The notes under the pieces are model-generated. The model had not been told where the DNA came from, did not search any database, and worked only from the letters and a program-made list of their open reading frames with translations. Positions 1 to 5,629 of a stretch of 7,544 bases of DNA are shown one piece after another. Origin of the DNA: CAZDUZ01 sp964508755 (lineage in GTDB: Bacteria > Patescibacteriota > Dojkabacteria > SC72 > JAFGCJ01); contig CAZDUZ010000044.1 of NCBI GenBank assembly GCA_964508755.1, positions 1-7,544 of the forward strand. The letters run 5' to 3'. The stretch's first letter is position 1. Each line of letters begins with the position of its first letter. Position numbers and translations under genes: made by a program.

Positions 1-285
1 TCCTTTTTCTACATAACTATTCTTAAGTGTTCCCCACACCTCCCAAAAAAGATCGAAGTCTAACTGTGTTATGTTTGAATTCTCTTTACTGCCTGTAATT
101 TCAAATACTTTGGTATCTGAGGAACCTCCACCCCAATATTTACCGGCATAAAAACCCGCAACAAGAAGTGACAAACCGACCAATATCGTACTTATAAAAG
201 AAAAGTACGTAGGAACAGAGCTTGTACTACCACCGACAGAACTGAAATTTTGACTTTGAGAATTTTTTGTTTGTGGGACAGTCAT
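1..285 (-). CDS. S41-family C-terminal processing peptidase, N-terminal part (runs off left edge)
   Basis: Ninety-five codons are present, from the ATG at 285-283 to the window edge. Residues 1-27 are a Ser/Gln/Asn/Thr-rich cytoplasmic stretch. Residues about 28-48 form one uncleaved hydrophobic anchor, followed by a short Gly/Ser linker. Residues 75-95 contain the motif LFWEVWGTLKNSYVEKG, which matches the conserved opening of the Ctp/CtpA ectodomain (pattern LFWEVWxxLKxxYV). Members of this family are secreted or membrane-anchored serine proteases that use a Ser-Lys dyad and a PDZ domain to trim C-termini of extracytoplasmic proteins; those parts would lie beyond the left edge and cannot be checked. 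GGAAG lies 11 bases before the ATG, a weak and distant Shine-Dalgarno. The gene has its own promoter-like site at 328-356, so it is probably transcribed separately from the gene ending at 366. The identity rests on one motif plus topology. Confidence 0.85.
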   Translation of the reverse strand, partial: MTVPQTKNSQSQNFSSVGGSTSSVPTYFSFISTILVGLSLLVAGFYAGKYWGGGSSDTKVFEITGSKENSNITQLDFDLFWEVWGTLKNSYVEKG

Positions 286-327
286 AACAAAGTATTCTTC
301 CAATTAAACTAAATGCAACGTTTATGG

Positions 328-356
328 ATTATACACTAGCCTACTCATCACGGTAA
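328..356 (-). promoter_or_regulatory. Sigma-70-type promoter for the S41 peptidase gene
   Basis: On the minus strand a perfect TATAAT (-10) occupies 333-328. With a 17-base spacer the -35 position reads TTACCG (356-351), a weak match to TTGACA (3 of 6). The predicted start is near 321, giving a leader of about 36 bases before the ATG at 285. The -10 is preceded by AGTG, exactly as in the ychF promoter. It sits in the 80-base gap after the upstream gene stops at 366. It was read by eye only. Confidence 0.6.
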
Positions 357-365
357 CAGGTGAAC

Positions 366-1427
366 CTACTCTTCTCCAATAGCATGAATTGCCCCTGAAC
401 CAACTAACACTTTCAATTCTTCACCGATAAGAACCTGTACCAAGCCTTCATCTTCAAGAATGTCAATTACTTTTCCCGTATATCCCCAGTATGGAAGGTC
501 ACGAACTTGCACTTGCTGACCCTTGTGTAACTCAATCACCGTTATTCCTGCATTTATAAGCGATTCATCCTTAGAAACCGTTGGCACAGAAGACGAAGGT
601 GTAATAGCAAGTATCTTCTCATAAGGGTTAACAATGCAAATATCTTCTTCATGTTCTTTCAATACAGACCATAATACTTCATTAACCGGAATTATTCCCC
701 ACCCTTCAGTGATAACAAGAGGAATCGCGGGTTCGGCAAAAGCAGACAATTCAGTTTTCTGTATACCTCCGACAACAATTCCTTTTGCCCCAGCCGATAA
801 AAGTGCATCATAGAGAGCAACAGAAAGTGACCTTCCTACAACCACAACGGCTCCTTCACACGAAGAGTCAACATCCCGTGCACGGTACACGGCATTACCT
901 TCCTTCAAAAACCGTAAGGGTGCGGCAACATAATTTCCAAGAATCATAAATGGTCTTGTACTGAAAGCATTTACACTAATATGAATTTCTCTTTTATGAA
1001 ACTGTTCAGGAAATATCCTCTCGACCTTTCCGTGCACTCTGGCAAGCACTTCGGTTTCAGTAAACGGAGATCTTACCTCCAACACCCCGCTTGCAAGGCG
1101 GTCGAACGACAATTTTCCTGAAAATGAACTGTAAACAAGCCGCTCCACGGTACCCGCAGCAATGCTTCGTCGTGCAACTAATTCTCCTTCATCCACAATT
1201 TCCCCATCATCCTTAACCATAAACTTGGCTACCTGACTTGGAGCAACTCCCAATTCCTGACTGAGATTTATCGCCTGAAGAACAATACTCTCGTTTCCTT
1301 TTAAAACAATACTACGAGGAACAACAGAGTCCCCTGTTTTAACCGTAGCTACAGCATCCCCTTCAAATAAGAGAGCGTATTTAACCCCTTCTCGAACCTT
1401 AATTTTGGGTATAAATGGAACAATCAT
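366..1427 (-). CDS. Uncharacterised barrel-sandwich/KOW-like protein, partner of the upstream MutL-like gene
   Basis: This is a 353-residue soluble protein with no signal peptide or membrane segment. Residues about 20-100 read like a barrel-sandwich (biotinyl/lipoyl-like) fold: Gly-Asp turns at GDAVATVKTGD and DDGEIVDEGELVARR flank a short helix (INLSQELGVAPSQVAKF). Residues 100-155 are further beta strands. Residues about 192-245 form an alpha/beta segment (VVVVGRSLSVALYDALLSAG, GIVVGG, then LVITEGWGIIPVN). Residues about 304-353 resemble a KOW/SH3-like barrel (QVQVRDLPYWGYTGKVIDIL). From memory, this order matches uncharacterised Chloroflexi proteins encoded beside MutL-like genes; I could not search. 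The ATG at 1427 follows the upstream stop (1431-1433) by 3 bases, behind a purine-rich stretch (AAGAAGTAAGAA), so translation is probably coupled. The two proteins likely work together. The function is unknown, and the KOW-like end could bind nucleic acid or protein. Confidence 0.85.
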   Translation of the reverse strand: MIVPFIPKIKVREGVKYALLFEGDAVATVKTGDSVVPRSIVLKGNESIVLQAINLSQELGVAPSQVAKFMVKDDGEIVDEGELVARRSIAAGTVERLVYSSFSGKLSFDRLASGVLEVRSPFTETEVLARVHGKVERIFPEQFHKREIHISVNAFSTRPFMILGNYVAAPLRFLKEGNAVYRARDVDSSCEGAVVVVGRSLSVALYDALLSAGAKGIVVGGIQKTELSAFAEPAIPLVITEGWGIIPVNEVLWSVLKEHEEDICIVNPYEKILAITPSSSVPTVSKDESLINAGITVIELHKGQQVQVRDLPYWGYTGKVIDILEDEGLVQVLIGEELKVLVGSGAIHAIGEE

Positions 1428-1430
1428 TTC

Positions 1431-2777
1431 TTACTTCTTTCCTTTCGCTCTACCATCTATTATCGATTTTACCGGTTGAATCCAGCTTGAAATACGAGAA
1501 GCGTTTGACAACGGATCAGGACCATACACGACAGGAAGGCTTCTGCAATCAATAATTACATCTTTAAGATCAATAGAATCATCAAGCGCAAGGTATTTTT
1601 TGTTATTTTCAAAGACCTGCTTCAACCGAGGGAAAAAAACGGGTTTTGCTGGTTCAATCAGTAACTGTTCATTCTCTTTAAGTCGGATTGGAATAACGTG
1701 ACCGGTTAAGCCAACAATAATTGTATCGATGGTTTGTGCATCATGATCGTTAATTACTCCGCGAAAAGTGATTTCACCACGCCTTCCTGAAGCTCCCTTT
1801 TCAGGTGAGACATAGACAAATGAAGTTTCAAATACACTTTTCCATGGAAAGGCAAATACTTTATTATTTACAGAAGTTCCAAGAGCATAAGCCCTCATAT
1901 CAGAATCAATATACGTTTCAAAAGTACCTCGCAACTGAAGTCCATCAATAACCGCAAGCGAAAGAGCCGAAGGATGTATAAGACGCGCGATGGGACCAGT
2001 AACACAGAGAACGCTCTTCCCCTCATTACCGCCGAAAGAATGAAGACCAGCATCCCTCATATGAATAAGTGCTGCAGTAAGAAATGATCGGACAATATCA
2101 ATAGATTGCTCAGCATACAGCTTCACCGGAGATGCTGTCCGCATATTTGCTAAAGCGTCAACAAGAAAATCCTTTCGAACGGGTGTTGAAAGTATAGATG
2201 AAACAGACTTGTCAGCAATTCTTTCCAGAACATCCGATTCTACCTTTAATTCTCGTATCAGAATTTTCGGCTGTTCGATATTCTTCCACACAGAGTTCTT
2301 GGCAGCAAGATACACACGAATAGTCGTCCAGTCAGCATCAAGTAATACAAGAGTGCTCGCCCCTGAAAGTTCAAGCAACTTAGTGGTGAGATCGATATAT
2401 ACTTGATCAGTAAGTGGTATTGAATCTATCCCTAAAACGTATGAGTGATACTTACCATTTTGTACGTAGCGCTCTTCAACAACAAGTGACACTCCATTAA
2501 CCGTTTCACTTCCGGAAAGAGAAAGTATACACAGGTCATCTTCACATCGCACTAAATCCCAACCAATATCTTTTGACCAAAGTTTCAAAACATTACCTAG
2601 CAGTAAATCGAGGTTATCAATTTCAAAATCATCAGGCAACGTAAAGGAATAACTGTATGTTTCAGCACAACCAGCTTTATAGTTCGCCTCAACAAGATGA
2701 CACAGGAGCAATCCTCTCGCGACAATAACGAAAAGATGCGAGTCACCACCTATATTCAAAGCACGTGAAAACTCCAA
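1431..2777 (-). CDS. Uncharacterised MutL/GlmL-like ASKHA-fold protein, probably a degenerate ATPase
   Basis: This is a 448-residue soluble protein. Residues 255-300 (VLCVTGPIARLIHPSA, then DGLQLRGTFETYIDSDMRAYALG) follow the pattern of the C-terminal ATPase lobe in MutL/GlmL (glutamate mutase activator family, not mismatch-repair MutL). Residues 333-385 look like a beta domain. Residues 408-416 (IIDCRSLPV), followed by an Arg and then Trp432, match a D-A-R-G-R-P-L type ending I recall from Chloroflexi MutL-like proteins. The N-terminal phosphate loop expected as DIGSxxT reads NIGGDSH, and the second nucleotide loop near residue 147 (LLDADW) is also not canonical, so ATP binding is doubtful. 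The longest frame starts at a TTG (2777-2775) with no Shine-Dalgarno. A second TTG at 2759-2757 has GGAG 12 bases upstream and puts NIGG right at the N-terminus; I think it equally likely. It is the first gene of a two-gene unit, and no mutase genes are visible here. Confidence 0.75.
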   Translation of the reverse strand: MEFSRALNIGGDSHLFVIVARGLLLCHLVEANYKAGCAETYSYSFTLPDDFEIDNLDLLLGNVLKLWSKDIGWDLVRCEDDLCILSLSGSETVNGVSLVVEERYVQNGKYHSYVLGIDSIPLTDQVYIDLTTKLLELSGASTLVLLDADWTTIRVYLAAKNSVWKNIEQPKILIRELKVESDVLERIADKSVSSILSTPVRKDFLVDALANMRTASPVKLYAEQSIDIVRSFLTAALIHMRDAGLHSFGGNEGKSVLCVTGPIARLIHPSALSLAVIDGLQLRGTFETYIDSDMRAYALGTSVNNKVFAFPWKSVFETSFVYVSPEKGASGRRGEITFRGVINDHDAQTIDTIIVGLTGHVIPIRLKENEQLLIEPAKPVFFPRLKQVFENNKKYLALDDSIDLKDVIIDCRSLPVVYGPDPLSNASRISSWIQPVKSIIDGRAKGKK

Positions 2778-2810
2778 CGGGCAGATACGGTAATGTTAAA
2801 TCTTATGGTA

Positions 2811-2839
2811 AGTATAGCGAAGTAACCATAGAATGGCTA
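2811..2839 (-). promoter_or_regulatory. Promoter for the MutL-like/KOW-like two-gene unit
   Basis: The minus strand reads TAGCCA at 2839-2834 (4 of 6 to TTGACA), a 17-base spacer, and TATACT at 2816-2811 (5 of 6 to TATAAT). The predicted start near 2804 leaves about 27 bases before the TTG at 2777. It lies in the 138-base gap after rpsR, and the rest of that gap shows no terminator or gene. Confidence 0.5.
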
Positions 2840-2915
2840 CATCTGATATACGTATCACAGAATAAACTCCTCAGTTTCAACCTGGGATAGCATTACCGCA
2901 CTCTATGCAAACAGA

Positions 2916-3233
2916 CTATTTCGTCAGAGAAACGTAGGAGAGCAAAGACATATACCTCGCGTTTTTGATCGAGTTCGTCAGTTGCCTCTGATGTTTCGCA
3001 CACATACCTGACTTGTCACGACCAATGATTTTTCCGCGTACAGATGTGTATTTCTTTAATTGGTATACATCTTTATAGGTGATCTGCTTCACCCCTGTTT
3101 CACAGAGCGGGCACTTTAGATCAACTTTCGCTTGTTTAGAACGACGCGGTCTCCGCTCATCAATTACAGACGAATCATCGAACACATCGGATACTGTCGG
3201 TTTTATCGAACTGTTTTCAACTATTTCCGCCAT
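2916..3233 (-). CDS. rpsR: 30S ribosomal protein S18
   Basis: This 105-residue protein of the small-subunit platform binds 16S rRNA as a heterodimer with S6. Residues 40-102 carry the family core: CPLC at 41-44, ITYKDVYQLKKYTSVRGKII at 51-70, MCAKHQRQLTNSIKNAR at 77-93, and the closing YMSLLSYV. C41, C44, C78 and H81 form the C-x2-C plus C-x2-H set expected for a zinc-binding S18. Residues 1-26 are an acidic, Ser-rich extension, followed by a basic patch (RRPRRSKQAK), which makes the protein longer than the usual 75-90 residues. The ATG at 3233-3231 lies 20 bases after the ssb stop with no Shine-Dalgarno, so coupled translation is plausible. It is the last gene of the S6-SSB-S18 cluster; rplI, which often follows in other bacteria, is absent here. 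Confidence 0.98.
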   Translation of the reverse strand: MAEIVENSSIKPTVSDVFDDSSVIDERRPRRSKQAKVDLKCPLCETGVKQITYKDVYQLKKYTSVRGKIIGRDKSGMCAKHQRQLTNSIKNARYMSLLSYVSLTK

Positions 3234-3253
3234 ACAACTTTTAGTACAAAAGA

Positions 3254-3817
3254 TTAGAATGGAAGATCATCATCAGCGAGTGGATCACCGACCCCCTCGT
3301 CATCCTGTGATTTCTTCTCTTTTTTCTCGGATTTCTTCTCTGACTTCTTCACTTTTGGTGAAGATTCATCTGCAGTTTCATTAGTTGTCTCAGCCATAAC
3401 ATCTTCAACAGTAATCTCTTTGCCGTTTCCGCCATGTTCTTCTGCTTCAACAGCCCCACCACCAATTCCTCTCTTACCTTTACTGTCGAGAAGGATCATC
3501 TCATTGAGTTTGATCTCAGTTCTATATTTGGTCGAACCGGACGCCTCATCTTCCCAACTACGGGTTCTTAACTCACCTTCCACATAAATTTTCATACCTT
3601 TTGCAAGGATCTGATAACACACCTCTGCCATTTTGTTCCATGCCACAAGGTTATGAAACTCAGCCTCCTCTTTAATCTCTCCTTCGGAATCTTTCCACGA
3701 CCGGTTGGTCGCCATTCCAAAAGAACATACTGCCGCCCCACTCGAGGTGTAGCGAATTTCTGGATCCCGTGTAAGGTTTCCAATTAAAAGAACTTTATTT
3801 AACGAACGTGCCGCCAT
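3254..3817 (-). CDS. ssb: Single-stranded DNA-binding protein
   Basis: This 187-residue SSB protects single-stranded DNA in replication, recombination and repair, normally as a homotetramer. Residues about 5-112 are the OB fold, beginning LNKVLLIGNLTRDPEIRYT, with family features such as FHNLVAWNKMAEVC (54-67) and KIYVEGELRTRSWED (76-90); W41, W60 and W88 are candidate DNA-stacking aromatics. The last six residues, DDDLPF, are the acidic tip that recruits partner proteins. The linker is unusual: it has a short Gly run (residues 118-121), then an acidic stretch and a lysine-rich block (KKSEKKSEKKEKKS, 157-170), rather than the Gly/Pro/Gln-rich linker of many SSBs. The ATG at 3817-3815 is 60 bases after the rpsF stop and is preceded by AAGTGG but no good Shine-Dalgarno. 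It is encoded between rpsF and rpsR, the classical arrangement. Confidence 0.99.
   Translation of the reverse strand: MAARSLNKVLLIGNLTRDPEIRYTSSGAAVCSFGMATNRSWKDSEGEIKEEAEFHNLVAWNKMAEVCYQILAKGMKIYVEGELRTRSWEDEASGSTKYRTEIKLNEMILLDSKGKRGIGGGAVEAEEHGGNGKEITVEDVMAETTNETADESSPKVKKSEKKSEKKEKKSQDDEGVGDPLADDDLPF
3309..3341 (-). repeat. 12-base direct repeat in the ssb linker coding region
   Basis: GATTTCTTCTCT (plus strand) occurs at 3309-3320 and again at 3330-3341, a period of 21 bases or seven codons. It encodes part of the lysine/glutamate-rich block of the SSB linker and suggests growth by in-frame slippage or duplication. Confidence 0.7.
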
Positions 3818-3877
3818 TTCGCGCCACTTATCAATTTAGATTGAGAATGAGTATAGATTCAAAATATGAAAAAACGG

Positions 3878-4222
3878 TTAAATGTCTATCACTTTCTTGT
3901 TTAGATGAGATCGTGCAATTTCCGGATGTTCAATTCTCGTAAACAAGAATCTGAGTACTTCAGGAATTTGTTTAATCTGATTTGACACTTCTTCTACATC
4001 GGCAGAAGGAAGAGTCAGTTCATAGACAATATAGTAACCTTCATCATGCCCATCAATTGGATATGCAAGATACCGCTTCCCCCAAACGTCAGCACCGGAA
4101 ACTTCTCCGCCCTTTTCCTTTATCAAGGTAATGAGAGCTTTATGAGAGCCTTTACGGACATCATCTGGAAGTAGTGGTTTGAAAATAACCATTAACTCAT
4201 AACCAACAAGCTGTGTTGCCAT
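3878..4222 (-). CDS. rpsF: 30S ribosomal protein S6
   Basis: This 114-residue protein pairs with S18 on the platform of the 30S subunit. It starts with YELMVIFKP (residues 8-16), has the family signature VWGKRYLAYPIDGHDEGYYIV at 46-66, and a following helix-strand region ending VLRFLFTRIEH (89-99), which together give the ferredoxin-like S6 fold. The C-terminal tail is short and basic (SHLNKKVIDI). The start is the ATG at 4222-4220; no Shine-Dalgarno is visible (the preceding bases are AACTAATGTCGA). It is the first gene of rpsF-ssb-rpsR, with a promoter-like site at 4286-4314 and a leader of about 57 bases. S6:S18 is known in several bacteria to bind the operon leader as feedback control, but I could not confirm that RNA motif here. 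Confidence 0.98.
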   Translation of the reverse strand: MATQLVGYELMVIFKPLLPDDVRKGSHKALITLIKEKGGEVSGADVWGKRYLAYPIDGHDEGYYIVYELTLPSADVEEVSNQIKQIPEVLRFLFTRIEHPEIARSHLNKKVIDI

Positions 4223-4248
4223 TCGACATTAGTTTTAAAGATATTACG

Positions 4249-4269
4249 TAGGGCTAGATACTTACCCCA
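4249..4269 (-). promoter_or_regulatory. Possible small hairpin in the rpsF leader
   Basis: On the minus strand TGGGG (4269-4265) can pair with CCCTA (4253-4249), five pairs including one G-U, across an 11-base loop. It lies between the predicted transcription start (near 4279) and the rpsF ATG. It could be part of an S6:S18 regulatory leader, but the CCG-bearing bulge typical of that element was not recognised, so this is weak. Confidence 0.2.
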
Positions 4270-4285
4270 ACACCAGAGCGAAAGG

Positions 4286-4314
4286 ATAATAGCAAAAAAC
4301 ACAGGGTCCCGCAA
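4286..4314 (-). promoter_or_regulatory. Extended -10 promoter for rpsF-ssb-rpsR
   Basis: The minus strand reads TTGCGG (4314-4309), a 17-base spacer, and TATTAT (4291-4286, 5 of 6 to TATAAT) preceded by TGC, an extended -10 (TGn). The predicted start is near 4279. Because ychF lies upstream on the same strand with no clear terminator, read-through from ychF may also feed this operon. Confidence 0.6.
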
Positions 4315-4327
4315 TAGATTACGTTAC

Positions 4328-4347
4328 TTGCACATATTTTCGTGCAA
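4328..4347. repeat. Inverted repeat between ychF and rpsF
   Basis: TTGCAC (4328-4333) and GTGCAA (4342-4347) are perfect 6-base inverted arms around an 8-base AT-rich centre. It lies 27 bases after the ychF stop and just upstream of the rpsF promoter. There is no T-run on either side, so it is more likely an operator-like site or an RNA-end-stabilising hairpin than an intrinsic terminator. Its role is unknown. Confidence 0.5.
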
Positions 4348-4373
4348 AGACAGATTATTCTCCGCACAAAATC

Positions 4374-5495
4374 TTAAGACTTATGTGCTAGTACGGAAAT
4401 GTAATCGCCATCACTTACAAGATAATCCTTACTTACATTTTTTATAAGCCCCAGCTCTTTTACCTTATTCCACCCTCCTTTAGATACGACTTCGTCTACG
4501 GGAACTATTTCCGCAGCTACAAAGTTATCTTCTAAATCGGAATGTATCACTCCTGCAGCCTCCTTTACCGTTGCCCCTCTCCTGATAGTCCACGCGTTAA
4601 CTTCCTTCTCATTTCCAGTATAAAACGTGAGCAAATCCAATCTTTTAAATGCCATGAGGACAATATCCTCAGCTGAATGATAATTCGAAACCATACCCGT
4701 TAATTCCTGTCTCTCGTCATTGTTTAAGTCCACTACATCAATTTCCATTTTGCAGTCTACGGGAAGAATAAAATCTGCCTCCTCTGAAGGAATAACAGAC
4801 AACAAAGAGGTTCGCCACTCTTTAAGAAGTTCTTCATCGACCCCACCTTTAATATTAAGGAGATAAAGAGCAGGTTTATCGGTTAATAGCCACATTTCTC
4901 TCAATATCAGTCTCTGTTCAACCGTAAGGTCAATAATACCTGCAGGGATTTCGTCATTTAATCCCTTGAGTACTTTCTCTAGACACTCTTTCTGCATTCG
5001 TAGCTCAGGGGTACCACCCGATTTCATTTTAGAACCGAGTTCGTCCAATCTTTTTTCTACGGTATCAATGTCACGCAAAATAAGTTCAGAACGTACAATT
5101 TTAAGATCATCTGCGGGATCAATCCGTTCATATACGTGCGTTATTGTTTCACTTCTAAACGCACGAAGAACGTAAAGAATCGCGTCTGCCTCCCGAATGT
5201 GCGCAAGAAACATATTACCCAGCCCCTCCCCTTTCGATGCTCCTTTTACCAAACCGGCAATATCTACAAAGGTCATCGCAGATGGAACGATTCTTTCTGG
5301 CTGGTAAAAATGAGCAAGACGGTCTAGCCGTTCATCTTTTATTTTGATAACCCCCACGTTTTTATCAATAGTGCAAAACGGATAGTTTTCAGCTGGTACT
5401 GCACTTCTTGTCAGTGCATTAAAAATCGTTGATTTTCCTGAATTGGGAAGACCGACGATACCAATAGATAACTGATGGGAGCGAACAACAGACAT
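4374..5495 (-). CDS. ychF: YchF/OLA1-family ribosome-associated nucleotide hydrolase
   Basis: This 373-residue protein is close to the usual 363 or so. YchF is an Obg-related P-loop enzyme that prefers ATP and binds ribosomes. The P-loop is GLPNSGKST (15-23), where most bacterial members have GLPNVGKST. Next come NYPFCTIDKNVG (37-48), the G3 region DIAGLVKGASKGEGLGN (78-94), and FLAHIREADAILYV (96-109). A helical insert covers about 130-200 (DPADDLKIVRSELILRDIDT). The G4-equivalent region reads LLNIKGGVDE (212-221), without a guanine-specifying NKxD. Residues about 288-371 are the TGS domain, with TFYTGNEKEVNAWTIRRGAT, AAGVIHSD and KDYLVSDGDYI. The start is the ATG at 5495-5493; the leader is AT-rich and has no Shine-Dalgarno. 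It diverges from the transglutaminase-like gene across a 134-base gap and lies 151 bases upstream of rpsF. Confidence 0.98.
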   Translation of the reverse strand: MSVVRSHQLSIGIVGLPNSGKSTIFNALTRSAVPAENYPFCTIDKNVGVIKIKDERLDRLAHFYQPERIVPSAMTFVDIAGLVKGASKGEGLGNMFLAHIREADAILYVLRAFRSETITHVYERIDPADDLKIVRSELILRDIDTVEKRLDELGSKMKSGGTPELRMQKECLEKVLKGLNDEIPAGIIDLTVEQRLILREMWLLTDKPALYLLNIKGGVDEELLKEWRTSLLSVIPSEEADFILPVDCKMEIDVVDLNNDERQELTGMVSNYHSAEDIVLMAFKRLDLLTFYTGNEKEVNAWTIRRGATVKEAAGVIHSDLEDNFVAAEIVPVDEVVSKGGWNKVKELGLIKNVSKDYLVSDGDYISVLAHKS

Positions 5496-5527
5496 ATACG
5501 TTTTAATAAAAGTAATACTTTCAAGCT

Positions 5528-5556
5528 ATTATACACTGTACTTCTATCTTTTTAGA
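5528..5556 (-). promoter_or_regulatory. Promoter for ychF
   Basis: The minus strand has a perfect TATAAT at 5533-5528, preceded by AGTG as in the peptidase-gene promoter. The -35 position at 17-base spacing reads TCTAAA (5556-5551), a poor match (3 of 6), and overlaps two inverted repeats. The predicted start near 5521 gives a leader of about 26 bases. Confidence 0.55.
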
Positions 5557-5567
5557 TAATGCATTAT
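5545..5567. repeat. Overlapping palindromes at the ychF -35 region
   Basis: Two symmetric elements overlap here: TATCT-TTTT-AGATA (5545-5558, 5-base arms, 4-base centre) and the perfect 12-base palindrome ATAATGCATTAT (5556-5567). They cover and flank the weak -35 of ychF and lie about 30 bases upstream of the divergent promoter, so a shared operator is possible. In AT-rich DNA such palindromes can also arise by chance. Confidence 0.45.
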
Positions 5568-5594
5568 TTTTCAAGGAATATGAAATAAATGATA

Positions 5595-5623
5595 CTGACA
5601 GTGAACAGGTATTTATCTATAAT
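5595..5623 (+). promoter_or_regulatory. Strong sigma-70-type promoter for the transglutaminase-like gene, predicting a leaderless mRNA
   Basis: The plus strand reads CTGACA (5595-5600, 5 of 6), an exact 17-base spacer, and a perfect TATAAT (5618-5623). Six bases (GACAGC) separate the -10 from the ATG at 5630. With the usual 6-7 base distance, transcription would start at or within a base or two of that A. No Shine-Dalgarno precedes the ATG. Confidence 0.7.
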
Positions 5624-5629
5624 GACAGC

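Noticed and set aside
1431..2777. Mismatch-repair MutL
   Set aside because: The resemblance is to the glutamate-mutase-associated MutL/GlmL family, which shares only the name; no GHKL ATPase motifs are present.
3079..3384. Plus-strand open frame opposite rpsR and ssb
   Set aside because: It is antisense to two certain genes and spans their junction; its composition mirrors the lysine-rich ssb linker.
3850..3855. TATACT on the minus strand between rpsF and ssb, as an internal -10
   Set aside because: The -35 position reads ACCGTT, a poor match, and the 60-base gap is compatible with a single operon.
4328..4347. Intrinsic terminator for ychF
   Set aside because: The hairpin arms are only 6 bases, and the following minus-strand bases (AGTAACGTAATC) contain no T-run.
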